A stretch of DNA of 64,000 nt from Gp13-AA77 sp036521995 (GTDB taxonomy: Bacteria; Acidobacteriota; Terriglobia; UBA7540), in NCBI GenBank assembly GCA_036521995.1, contig DATDGR010000064.1:1-64000 (forward strand), in the 5' to 3' direction. A program made the translations under genes and the position numbers. Shown piece after piece: positions 43,403 through 52,196 of this stretch; within the stretch, counting starts at the first letter, position 1; every line of letters begins with the position of its first letter. The notes beneath the pieces are model-generated. The model did no database searches and was not told the origin of the DNA. It was given only the letters and a program-made list of their open reading frames with translations.

Positions 43403-44006
43403 CACGTCCTAATTGTCAGGAACAGCCGGTGAAAGGTCGCTCGCGGCCGCGCCGAGTCTGCAACTCTTTGGCTTCATTTCGTTTTCCGACCTGCAACCTA
43501 CCCTCTAGCCCATTCTCATTGACCCGAACAGTTCTCCAAGTTACTTGCTGATTCTAAAGGGCATTCGAGTTCGTCCGCGGCTTCTCCGGAGCGCGTGCCG
43601 GTGCTTCCTTACCCCTCACAGCCTGCCTTCCGGCGACCTTGACCGACTCTGTTGATACCAGATCGTGTAAGTCTTGTCAAGCGTATCACTTATATCAGCG
43701 GTGTCAACCCCGCGTTCTCTAGTTTGCATTGAAGCGGCCCGCCATCGACGAAATAGGAGTCATCAGCCTTTGCTTCCATTCTGTGACGTGTGAGGCGGCG
43801 CCGCCGAAGCGCGGAACAGACCCCAACCCCGGAACTCGCGGCCGCTGAGGCGCACCCAAAAAGAGGCCGGATTTACGGACTCCGGTTGGGGCTAGGCCGG
43901 GGTTAAACTGCACTTTGGTGGACTTGCTTTATGGCAGGACAGGCATCTCGCTGGCAGCCGACTCGCGCCTGACCCTTTTGCGGATACTTGGATAAACGCG
44001 TGTTCT
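43403..44006. other. Gene-free 600-bp region with promoter and repeat fragment
   Basis: Contains a consensus minus-strand promoter (43652-43680), a second TTGACA (43707-43702), a single unit of the dispersed repeat (CTGATTCTAAAGGGCATTC, 43548-43566; minus strand MPFRISK-stop), and CTCATTGACC (43515-43524), shared with two other gene-free regions. Nothing coding is recognised. Confidence 0.6.
43652..43680 (-). promoter_or_regulatory. Consensus promoter upstream of the acyl-AMP ligase fusion
   Basis: On the minus strand, TTGACA (43680-43675), 17 bases, TATCAA (43657-43652). It could serve the acyl-AMP ligase gene with a leader of about 240 bases, but the repeat remnant lies in between, so it may belong to that decayed element instead. 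Confidence 0.5.
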
Positions 44007-44237
44007 CTAGGCGGCTCCCGCGATCCTCCGGCGTCTTTTCGCTTTAGCGGTAGCAGAACTACATGCGAATGCCACAACGGAGCCCGAATAGAAGTCACGG
44101 ACGAAGTACTCGCGCCCGGTACGAGCCTGAGCCAAGTCTCGTAGCCTGATCCTGGCGTGTTCCAAGGTGGCTGCCGCACCGACCCACCGCGGGAAGGTAC
44201 CCGGTATCATCTCGAACAGGTCATACTGAGTTTCCAT
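44007..44237 (-). CDS. Small conserved-looking protein of unknown function
   Basis: 76 aa from ATG 44237, preceded by GGAGGGAGG at a good distance; a longer start at 44279 has no such site. The sequence METQYDLFEMIPGTFPRWVG, then TLEHARIRLRDLAQARTGRE has the look of a short family in which an N-terminal YDLFE segment is followed by a two-strand, one-helix unit. I cannot name it. The C-terminus is strongly basic (KAKRRRRIAGAA). No signal peptide. It stands alone, divergent from the ceramidase-like gene. Confidence 0.6.
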   Translation of the reverse strand: METQYDLFEMIPGTFPRWVGAAATLEHARIRLRDLAQARTGREYFVRDFYSGSVVAFACSSATAKAKRRRRIAGAA

Positions 44238-44600
44238 GGCAACCTCCCTCCTTATGTTTCTTCCCCTATGTTTCTCCATCCTTCGTCATGCCCATTCTAG
44301 CGAAAAGCTGGAAGCTCCGTCATCGTAAGAATTTATAGCCCCGGTAAGACTTTCTTGCGGCTCCCGCGCGCGGACGTGCCAAGCGAAGGATGGCGCGGTT
44401 TAGGCATAGCCGTAGCCTTGGCTGTCAACCCAGCCCCAGCGACTATACGCCGCGGCGTAGGACCGTTCTTTCGAATACACGTCTGCCCGCCTCCCGCGGA
44501 GGTCTGTGGAACGCCTTGACTGGCGCATCCCTTCAAGCTTCTAGCACCGACCGCTTCCCGGTGGTTTGTGGTAGATTGTCACCCTGAAGCGGAGGTCAGA
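44238..44600. other. Intergenic region between small protein and ceramidase-like gene
   Basis: 363 bp with no gene seen. It carries the ribosome-binding sites of the two divergent genes and presumably their promoters, which I cannot assign with confidence. Confidence 0.4.
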
Positions 44601-45962
44601 ATGCGCATTCTTGGCAAGGTTGGGTCGGGATTAGCGCTGGCGGTCTTCACCCTCGCCGGATCAGCGAGATCCGGTTCGCTCAAGGCGGGTGTGGCGAAAG
44701 TTGACATCACGCCGCCCCCGGGCTTGCCGCTGTGGGGATTTGAGAACCGCAAGACGCCTGCCACCGGAACGCGCGATCCCCTCTATGCGCGCATCCTTGT
44801 GCTCGAAGTGGGTGAAACCCGGCTGGCGCTGGTGGCGCTCGACGTCGGCCGCTGCTTCGGCCCCGCTTCGATGGAACATCTGCGCGACCAGGCCAGAAAA
44901 TCAAGCGGGATCTCGTACGTGTTGGTGGTGGCCTCGCACACCCACGCCGGCCCCGTGATTTCTGACTCTTACCCCCAAGGCGTCCCGCCCTGGGAAACGT
45001 ACACGCTCGAAAGGATCGGCCAAGCCATGGGCCAAGCCCACCAGCACGCCGTCGAAGTGCGCCTGGGAGCGGGTTACGGCGTCACCTATATCGGCCACAA
45101 CCGACTCCGGCATAATTCGGACGGTACAGTGAGCTGGTTTGAGCGCAACACCACGAAAATTCCGACCGCCCCCGTTGATCCCACGGTTTCCGTGCTGCGC
45201 GTGGACACCACCGATGGAAGACCGCTGGCTATTCTCGTGAACTATGGCTGCCACCCTGTCATCTTCGGCGCCGACAACCTGGAGTACTCCGCTGACTACC
45301 CGGGCGTGATGGCGGCGACGGTGGAAGCTGCCTTCGGCGGCCAGCCGCTATGTTTCTTCCTGCAAGGCGCACCCGGCGATATCAATCCCTATTACGCCGT
45401 GACGCCGCTCGAGCAGGATGCCGTGAAATGGCGCGATTGGACCGGTCAGCACCTCGGCGAAGAGGCCGTCCGGGTGGCCAAGGAGATTCACACTCCCGCC
45501 GTGACGGACCCAAGTATTGATTACGCCGAAGATTCGCTTACGTTCCACTTGCGCTGGGACCTGGAGAAATTTCGGCGGGCGCTCATCCAGTTTCTGGGCC
45601 CAGAAGGTTTCCTGACTTACGCCACCGGATTGAATGCCGAGTTTCAACTGCCGGTGGCGACGATTCTCATCAACAAACACATCGCATTCGTGGCCATGCC
45701 GGGCGAACCGTTCGTCGACTTTCAGATCAATTGGCGGGACCGTTGCCCCGCGCCGGACGCTTTTTTCCTGGGATACGCCAATGGCTATTACGGCTACTTC
45801 CCTGTTATCCGCGCTTCGACCGAAGGCGGTTACGGCGCCGCGAGTTTCAGCACGTGGATTGAACCTGGAGCTGGCGAGCGCATGGTGGACCACGCTGTGA
45901 TCAAGGTGTACCAGATGCTGGGGCGGTACAGCGATTTGCCCGAGGACATGCAGCCCAAGTGA
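44601..45962 (+). CDS. Exported neutral/alkaline ceramidase-like hydrolase
   Basis: 453 aa from ATG 44601, with GGAGGT 4-5 bases upstream. Signal peptide ILGKVGSGLALAVFTLAGSA. The fold of the neutral/alkaline non-lysosomal ceramidase N-terminal domain is clear: AGVAKVDITPPPGLPLWGFE at the start of the mature chain, RILVLEVGETRLALVALDVG, then ASHTHAGPVISD with metal-binding His. VNYGCHPVIFGADN and FLQGAPGDINPYY follow. In true ceramidases a Ser in the GDxSPN motif acts; here the block is GAPGDINP, so the nucleophile is not conserved in the usual way and the substrate may not be ceramide. It would act in the periplasm or outside. Confidence 0.88.
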   Translation: MRILGKVGSGLALAVFTLAGSARSGSLKAGVAKVDITPPPGLPLWGFENRKTPATGTRDPLYARILVLEVGETRLALVALDVGRCFGPASMEHLRDQARKSSGISYVLVVASHTHAGPVISDSYPQGVPPWETYTLERIGQAMGQAHQHAVEVRLGAGYGVTYIGHNRLRHNSDGTVSWFERNTTKIPTAPVDPTVSVLRVDTTDGRPLAILVNYGCHPVIFGADNLEYSADYPGVMAATVEAAFGGQPLCFFLQGAPGDINPYYAVTPLEQDAVKWRDWTGQHLGEEAVRVAKEIHTPAVTDPSIDYAEDSLTFHLRWDLEKFRRALIQFLGPEGFLTYATGLNAEFQLPVATILINKHIAFVAMPGEPFVDFQINWRDRCPAPDAFFLGYANGYYGYFPVIRASTEGGYGAASFSTWIEPGAGERMVDHAVIKVYQMLGRYSDLPEDMQPK

Positions 45963-45994
45963 CAGCGGAACCTGAACGGTTCGGGAGACACCCT

Positions 45995-48733
45995 ATGGCG
46001 AAATGCACGTCGTGCGGTACCGAAGCCTCGGGTGGCGGGCGCTTCTGCTCGTCCTGCGGATCGCCGCTCGATTCCGACTGGCAAGCCACGGCCGAGGTCA
46101 CTGCCCCCGAGCCTGGTCCCACGCCCGTCAAAAAATCCTCGGCGAAGCAAACGGCTGCCGCCCGCGGATCTGCCAGCTCGACGGGCTTTTCCGGCGAGGG
46201 CCGGTTCCTGCCGGGAACCTTGCTGGCTGGCCGCTACCGGATTGTGGCTTTGCTCGGCAAGGGCGGGATGGGCGAGGTCTATCGCGCCGACGACCTGACG
46301 TTGGGCCAGCCGGTGGCGCTCAAGTTCCTGCCGGAAGCCGTGGCCGCGGACGAGGGCGCGTTGGACCGTTTCCGCAATGAGGTTCGGACGGCCCGGCGCG
46401 TGTCACACACCAACGTCTGCCGTGTGTACGACGTGGGCGAAGCGGAGGGCCACAGCTTCCTCTCGATGGAGTACGTGGATGGCGAGGACCTCACCGGATT
46501 GCTGCGGCGCATCGGCCGCCTTCCGGGCGACAAAGCCCTCGAGATCGCCCGCCAGCTCTGCGCCGGTTTGGCCGCCGCGCACCGCGAGGGCGTCCTGCAC
46601 CGCGACCTAAAGCCGGCCAACATCATGCTCGACGGCCGTGGCCGCGCCGTAATGACCGATTTCGGTCTGGCCAGCCTCGCTGAACGCATTGAGGGCTACG
46701 ACGCGCGCAGCGGCACGCCGGCCTACATGGCGCCGGAACAACTGGCCGGCAATGAAGTAACCGTCAAGAGCGATATTTACTCGCTTGGACTGGTGCTTTA
46801 CGAGATCTTCACGGGAAGGCGCGCCTTTGACGCCGATACCCTTGCCGAGCTAGTAAAGCAGCGCAGTGGCACGACCACGCCCAGCAACCCTTCCACCTGG
46901 GTGAAGGACCTCGATCCCGCCGTGGAGCGGGTAATCATGCGGTGTTTGGAGGCTGAGCCCGCAAATCGGCCGGCGACGGCGCTTGCCGTGGCGGCGGCTC
47001 TGCCTGGCGGCGATCCCTTGGCGGCTGCGCTGGCCGCCGGCGAAACGCCGTCCCCCCAAATGGTGGCGGCCGCCGGCGAGACGCAAGGTATTGCGCCGCG
47101 GATGGCCGTCGCTGGCCTAGCCTTCGTGATCGTCGGAATGGCCATCGTCACCTTCATCGGCCTCCAGGTGGACGGACTGAGGATGATGAACGTGTCGCTC
47201 TCCCCGGACGTCCTGACGGTGAAAGCCCAGGAGATCATCAGGGGCCTCGGCTATGGCGATCCTGCGGTGGACCGCGCCGCGCAGTTTTATTACAACACCG
47301 AATTCACGGACTACGTTCACGATCACGACCTGCCACGCCCGGACTGGCCGAAGACCCTATCCGGGCAGCCGCAGGTGCTAATCTATGCCTACCGCCAAAG
47401 CCCGGTATACCTGGACCCCGACCACTTTCAATGGGACACGATCACGCCTGGCTTCGTCAGCTTCCATGACCCGCCGGAAATCCAATCCGGAATGATCAAC
47501 ATCATCGTGGACGCCCAGGGCCGGCTTGTCTACCTTCAGGCCATCCCGAAGGAGGTCGATCCGAATCCACCTCCGGCGAGCCCGGTGGATTGGAATCCGC
47601 TCTTTGCCGCCGCCGGACTGGACAGGGCCCAGTTCCGTTCAGCCGAGCCACAATGGTTGTCGCTGGCGGCGTTTGACGCGCGCGCGGCCTGGACGGGCAA
47701 CTATCCCGGCACTGACCGTCCTCTGAGAGTCGAGGCCGCTGCTTGGCGTGGCCGGCCGGTTTTCTTCCATGAGATTGGGCCCTGGACGACACCGGATCGG
47801 ACCGAGCACTCGAACACCACTCCGGCTCAACACGCCAGCCAGAGCCTGTTTATTGTTCTGGCGATCCTGATCCTGGCCGCTGGGGCTTGGCTTGCGCGCC
47901 GAAACTACGCCAAGGGCAAGGCGGATCTGCACGGAGCTTTTCGTTTGGCGATTGCGGTTTGCGTGATTGAAATGGCGGTCTGGGTATGCTGCAACCACTT
48001 CATCCCTACGCTAGCCACCTTGGGTAACTTCGGGTTGGCCCTCAGCACCGGTTTGTTTGTGTCAGCAGCGATCTGGATGCTTTACCTGGCGCTGGAGCCG
48101 TATGTGCGCCGCCGCTGGCCGCACGCCATTATCTCCTGGAGCCGCGTGGCGGCCGGCCGCATCCGGGACCCGCTGGTGGGCCGGGATGTGTTATGGGGCG
48201 TCATGCTCGGCATGCTGTGGAACGTGGTGATCAGCGCCGGGTTCCTGTTCCTTAAGCGTGAAGGCGCCACCCCTCAACTGCCGAGCACCGATCTGCTGCT
48301 CGGCGGCACACAAGCGCTCGGCATGTGGCTGCGTAACATCGTGACTTGTATCTCCGGAACCCTCCAATTCTTCTTCGTCTTGTTCCTGCTCAGGGTCATT
48401 CTGCGCAACAAGTGGCTGGCGGCAGCAGCCTTTGTTGCGATTTTCGCCGCCGGCAACACCCTCCGAAGCGATCATCCGCAGATTTTGGTGTGGATTTGGC
48501 TGGTGGTCTACTCCATCGCCGCGTTCGCGGTGGCGCGTTTTGGGCTGATCACCCTCACCGTGGCCATCTTCACCGCCAACGTCGTCTTGAATGTGCCCTT
48601 CACTTTGGATTTTTCAGCCTGGTACGCGCCCGCCTCGTTCGCCGTGCTTGTGAGCTTCGTCGCCATCGCAGCCTGGGGATTCTACACCTCGTTGGGTGGA
48701 CAGAAGTTGTGGAAGGACGACCTCTTCGAGTAA
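45995..48733 (+). CDS. Zinc-ribbon serine/threonine protein kinase with polytopic C-terminus
   Basis: 912 aa from ATG 45995, 32 bases after the ceramidase-like stop. An N-terminal zinc ribbon has Cys 4, 7, 18 and 21 (CTSCGT and FCSSCG). The kinase (about 75-335) is complete: LLGKGGMGEVYRADD, VALKFLPE, HRDLKPANIMLDG, DFGLASL and GTPAYMAPEQ. One membrane segment follows (AVAGLAFVIVGMAIVTFIGL, about 372-395), then an extracytoplasmic region with YAYRQSPVYLDPDHF, then about seven further membrane segments to the end. The architecture suggests a sensor kinase that perceives something in or outside the membrane. Phosphorylation targets are not evident. Co-transcribed with the hydrolase upstream. 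Confidence 0.93.
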   Translation: MAKCTSCGTEASGGGRFCSSCGSPLDSDWQATAEVTAPEPGPTPVKKSSAKQTAAARGSASSTGFSGEGRFLPGTLLAGRYRIVALLGKGGMGEVYRADDLTLGQPVALKFLPEAVAADEGALDRFRNEVRTARRVSHTNVCRVYDVGEAEGHSFLSMEYVDGEDLTGLLRRIGRLPGDKALEIARQLCAGLAAAHREGVLHRDLKPANIMLDGRGRAVMTDFGLASLAERIEGYDARSGTPAYMAPEQLAGNEVTVKSDIYSLGLVLYEIFTGRRAFDADTLAELVKQRSGTTTPSNPSTWVKDLDPAVERVIMRCLEAEPANRPATALAVAAALPGGDPLAAALAAGETPSPQMVAAAGETQGIAPRMAVAGLAFVIVGMAIVTFIGLQVDGLRMMNVSLSPDVLTVKAQEIIRGLGYGDPAVDRAAQFYYNTEFTDYVHDHDLPRPDWPKTLSGQPQVLIYAYRQSPVYLDPDHFQWDTITPGFVSFHDPPEIQSGMINIIVDAQGRLVYLQAIPKEVDPNPPPASPVDWNPLFAAAGLDRAQFRSAEPQWLSLAAFDARAAWTGNYPGTDRPLRVEAAAWRGRPVFFHEIGPWTTPDRTEHSNTTPAQHASQSLFIVLAILILAAGAWLARRNYAKGKADLHGAFRLAIAVCVIEMAVWVCCNHFIPTLATLGNFGLALSTGLFVSAAIWMLYLALEPYVRRRWPHAIISWSRVAAGRIRDPLVGRDVLWGVMLGMLWNVVISAGFLFLKREGATPQLPSTDLLLGGTQALGMWLRNIVTCISGTLQFFFVLFLLRVILRNKWLAAAAFVAIFAAGNTLRSDHPQILVWIWLVVYSIAAFAVARFGLITLTVAIFTANVVLNVPFTLDFSAWYAPASFAVLVSFVAIAAWGFYTSLGGQKLWKDDLFE

Positions 48734-48791
48734 CACCCGAGCGCGTTCGCAGCCCGGTCTGCAGTATGCTGAGAGGTAGAGCCGTTCCATT

Positions 48792-51443
48792 ATGGCTGAA
48801 ACCGGACCAGACCAACTCCGCCCACTCGAAGCGCCCTCCGCCGACGCTCCCGCCGGTCGCGCCCATGCCTACGTGAGACGGAAAGGCCGCCGTCGACTGA
48901 TCGGCTGGGTCTTGTTGGGAATGCTGGTTCTGGGCGCGGCGGCGGTGGTGGCATTCTACCGGGCTTACCGGCTGCCGGCACGGCGCGCGGAACCCGTCGT
49001 CCAGTCTTCCGAGCCCTTGCCGGAAAACGCTCAGAGGGCTGCCGCTGGCTACAGCTTTACGCGCTCAGAGGGGGGACATCCCGTTTTTACGGTTCGAGCC
49101 GAGCGCAGCGTCGACTTCCAGGGCGGCACCATTCTGGAGGGTGTGGAAGTGGAGATCTTCGGCCGGGCGGGCGAGCAGCACGACCTGCTTAAGACCAGGC
49201 GCTGCGAGTATAACGCCCAATCCGGTAATTTCACGTGCGCCGGCCAGGTGGAGATCGAGCTCGATGCGCCTCTCGGGCCGACGCGCCTGCAGACGCTGCC
49301 GGACGCTTCTTCGGCTTCGCCCACAGTGCACGGGCGCCAGCCGGTGTATCTCGAAACGTCAGAACTTACTTACAACCAACAGCAGTCTTTGGCGACCACC
49401 TCAGCGCGCGTCCGCTGGCGTTATGGTCCGGCCTCGGGCTCGGCCGTCGGGCTCGCCTACGCCGTTCGCGATGGGTGGCTCGAGCTCGAACACGACGTGA
49501 CAGCGAGCTGGCCGGTACGAGAAACCATGAAGGAGCCTGATGAGGCGCGCGGGGCGACCGTCTCGGGCGGGGCTAGCGGGCATACGGTCTTGGAGCTTGC
49601 CGCCGCACGATTGCGTTACTCCAAGGCCTTGCAGCAGCTCGACCTGGCGGGGCCGGTACAAATGACGGAGGGCATCCGGCAACTCGTTTCCGGCCATGCC
49701 ACTCTTTACCTGGATGCCAGGAATCGGCTGAGCGGCGCCCGGCTCGACCAAGGCGTGCGAGGTGCGGATTCGTCGGCGCCGGGCTCGTCGCTGACGACCC
49801 AAGCAGAGGTGGTCCAGGCTGAATTTGACCCATTGACGGGCGATCTCAAGAGTCTTAAGGCCAGCGGGGCTGTCCAGGCGCAGTCGCGGCGGAGCCCCAG
49901 TTCGGGCCTTACTCGTCTCGAGGCCGATCAGGTGCAAATAAGCTTCGCCGGGGCCCATTTCCATCCCGTGGAAGGGGAGGCTTCGGGAAACGTCCGTCTG
50001 AGCGCGGAGTCGGCGCCGAGCTCCCACTTGGTGAAAGTGAGCGGCGCGGTTGCGGAGGAGGGTCTCTCAGGGTCGGGCGGCGGCCTGTCTCAAGGCTCGC
50101 TCGCGCGCCAAACTCTGAATGCGGGCGCGGTTCGGTTTTTCTTTCGTCGCGCCGACGGCACCCTGGAGCATGCTCAGACCGCGGGACCCGGTAAGCTCGT
50201 CCTTGTCCCATCCAGCCCAAAGGCGGGCAACCGGGTGGTGACGGCAGGCCGATTCCTGATGGCCTTCGACAGCCGGAGCCGGCTCGAGAACGTCCACGGA
50301 TTGCGACCCACGAAGATCGTCTTCGAGCCAGCACTTGGCGCGCCAGCGGGTATCCTCGCTGCGGAGAGCCGGGCCGACAGTCTGGAGGCCAAGCTGGATC
50401 CGGCCGCAGGCGCGCTCCTTTCCATTCAACAGTCGGGCCAGTTCCAGTTTCGCAATGGTGATCAGCAGGCGACCGCCAATCAGGCGGACTATTCGGCCGA
50501 CACTCAGGTGCTCACGCTGACAGGCAACCCGCGTCTAGCGGATCCCGACACCCGCATGCGGGCGGATCGCTTTATGGTGCACCTCGCCACGAACACGGCT
50601 GAGGGCCTCGGCCACGTCAGCTCGGCACACTTTGGGCCGTTCCAGGAGACCCCCAAAGCCCCTTCGCCCCCTTTACTCAGGGGAGAGGGTGATCGCAAGG
50701 TGAGTGAGGGGACGCTTGCCAGCCGAGCAGGAACCACCACCATAGATTCGTCGGACACAACGAACGTGCTCGCTGACCGGGTTACGGCCGATCGTGCCAG
50801 CCAGTATGTTCACTACGAAGGACACGTGAGGGCCTGGCACGGAACTGACGTTGTTGAATCGCCGTCGCTCGACATTTACCGAGCCGATCGCCGGATCGTC
50901 TCGGGTTACGGGGTGGTCACGTCAGGTCTGGCGCCGGGCCGCGCGAAGGGCGGCCCAGCGACCACTGACGCGGGCCACAACGGCGAAGTGGACCCTGCAT
51001 CGAACTTGGCGGCGGCACCGGAGCCTGTGACGATTCGGGCCGACCGGCTGGAGTACTTCGACCTGGGACGCAAGGCCATGTATCGGGGCCACGTGCGGAT
51101 GGACGCTTCGGGCGCGACACTCCAAGCTGAGCGGCTGGATGCGTATTTCACCTCAGCCGGGGCCGCCCAAGGCATTGCCACTGAAGCGACGAAGCTGGAG
51201 CGAGCGGTGGCAGACGGAAATGTCACGGTCGTGGAGCCCGGCCGCCGTGCCGCGGGCGATCACGCCGAGTATTTTACCGCGGAGGGCAAGCTGGTCATGA
51301 CGGGCGGTCCTCCAACCCTCTACGACGCCAAAGCGGGATTCACCACAGGCCAAACTTTGACTTTCTTCACCGCGAGTGATACTCTCATTATCGACGGAGG
51401 TAAGGGATCCCGGGCACTTTCCAAGCACACCCTGTCGCAGTAA
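48792..51443 (+). CDS. Fused LptC/LptA-like lipopolysaccharide transport protein
   Basis: 883 aa. An N-terminal cytoplasmic tail and one membrane anchor (RRLIGWVLLGMLVLGAAAVV, about 35-55) are followed by an LptC-like domain (TVRAERSVDFQGGTILEGVE). Then come several OstA/LptA-type beta-jellyroll blocks; NGDQQATANQADYSADTQVL and RADRLEYFDLGRKAMYRGHV are examples, ending with LVMTGGPPTLYDA. LptC and LptA together form the periplasmic bridge for lipopolysaccharide; here they seem to be one chain of unusual length. A short repeat-derived stretch (SPPLLRGEGDRKVSEG) interrupts it at about residue 620. The next gene, 6 bp on, is lptB, confirming the role. Confidence 0.87.
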   Translation: MAETGPDQLRPLEAPSADAPAGRAHAYVRRKGRRRLIGWVLLGMLVLGAAAVVAFYRAYRLPARRAEPVVQSSEPLPENAQRAAAGYSFTRSEGGHPVFTVRAERSVDFQGGTILEGVEVEIFGRAGEQHDLLKTRRCEYNAQSGNFTCAGQVEIELDAPLGPTRLQTLPDASSASPTVHGRQPVYLETSELTYNQQQSLATTSARVRWRYGPASGSAVGLAYAVRDGWLELEHDVTASWPVRETMKEPDEARGATVSGGASGHTVLELAAARLRYSKALQQLDLAGPVQMTEGIRQLVSGHATLYLDARNRLSGARLDQGVRGADSSAPGSSLTTQAEVVQAEFDPLTGDLKSLKASGAVQAQSRRSPSSGLTRLEADQVQISFAGAHFHPVEGEASGNVRLSAESAPSSHLVKVSGAVAEEGLSGSGGGLSQGSLARQTLNAGAVRFFFRRADGTLEHAQTAGPGKLVLVPSSPKAGNRVVTAGRFLMAFDSRSRLENVHGLRPTKIVFEPALGAPAGILAAESRADSLEAKLDPAAGALLSIQQSGQFQFRNGDQQATANQADYSADTQVLTLTGNPRLADPDTRMRADRFMVHLATNTAEGLGHVSSAHFGPFQETPKAPSPPLLRGEGDRKVSEGTLASRAGTTTIDSSDTTNVLADRVTADRASQYVHYEGHVRAWHGTDVVESPSLDIYRADRRIVSGYGVVTSGLAPGRAKGGPATTDAGHNGEVDPASNLAAAPEPVTIRADRLEYFDLGRKAMYRGHVRMDASGATLQAERLDAYFTSAGAAQGIATEATKLERAVADGNVTVVEPGRRAAGDHAEYFTAEGKLVMTGGPPTLYDAKAGFTTGQTLTFFTASDTLIIDGGKGSRALSKHTLSQ
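50650..50712. repeat. Repeat-derived block in the LptC/LptA-like gene
   Basis: The DNA (CCCCCTTTACTCAGGGGAGA and neighbours) and its translation PSPPLLRGEGDRKVSEG look like a dispersed intergenic repeat seen in many bacteria, here in frame between two OstA-type blocks. Confidence 0.5.
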
Positions 51444-51449
51444 TCCGCC

Positions 51450-52178
51450 ATGTCCGTACTATCGACGGTCGACCTCACCAAGTCTTACAAGGGACGCAAA
51501 GTTGTAGACGGAGTTGGCCTTAGGATAGACCAAGGAGAGGTTGTCGGGCTGCTCGGCCCGAACGGCGCAGGGAAGACCACTTCCTTTTACATCATCGTCG
51601 GCTTGGTACGGCCCGATGCCGGACAGGTGATGCTCGACGGCGCGGACATTACGAGCCTGCCCATGTATCTCCGCGCTCGGGCCGGGATCAGCTACCTCCC
51701 GCAGGAGCCGTCGATATTTCGTAAGCTCACGGTCGAAGAGAACATTATGGCGGTGCTCGAGACGCTTCCGCTCACCGCGCATCAACGGCGGGAGCGCCTC
51801 GAGGAGCTGCTGGAAGAGCTTGGCTTACAGCAGGTTCGGCGAAGCTATGCCTATCTGCTTTCGGGCGGTGAGCGCCGCCGGGTGGAAATCGCTCGGTCGC
51901 TGGTAATCTCGCCATCCTTTATCCTGCTCGACGAGCCTTTTTCGGGAATCGATCCCCTGACCGTGATCGACATCCAGAACATCATTCTGCAGCTCAAGAG
52001 CTCCGGCATTGGTATCTTGTTGACCGACCACAACGTCCGCGAGACTTTGCAAGTCACCGACCGCGCGTATATCATCAATGGTGGGCGGATATTCCGGGCA
52101 GGCACACCGGAGCTGCTCGGTAATGATGCCGAGGTCAGGCGTATTTATCTGGGAGATAATTTCCGGCTGGCAATCTGA
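51450..52178 (+). CDS. lptB: LPS export ABC transporter ATP-binding protein LptB
   Basis: 242 aa, the standard LptB length. Walker A GLLGPNGAGKTTSFYIIVGL, Q-loop GISYLPQEPSIFRKLTVEEN, signature YLLSGGERRRVEIARSLV, Walker B SFILLDEPFSGIDP, and the switch His in ILLTDHNVRETL. The IFRKLTVEEN segment after the Q-loop is characteristic of LptB. It powers extraction of lipopolysaccharide from the inner membrane with LptF and LptG, which are not in this window. Begins 6 bases after the LptC/A-like gene and is followed 18 bases later by rpoN, the classic lptB-rpoN linkage. Confidence 0.97.
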   Translation: MSVLSTVDLTKSYKGRKVVDGVGLRIDQGEVVGLLGPNGAGKTTSFYIIVGLVRPDAGQVMLDGADITSLPMYLRARAGISYLPQEPSIFRKLTVEENIMAVLETLPLTAHQRRERLEELLEELGLQQVRRSYAYLLSGGERRRVEIARSLVISPSFILLDEPFSGIDPLTVIDIQNIILQLKSSGIGILLTDHNVRETLQVTDRAYIINGGRIFRAGTPELLGNDAEVRRIYLGDNFRLAI

Positions 52179-52196
52179 TGGCCGGCTAGCAAACTG

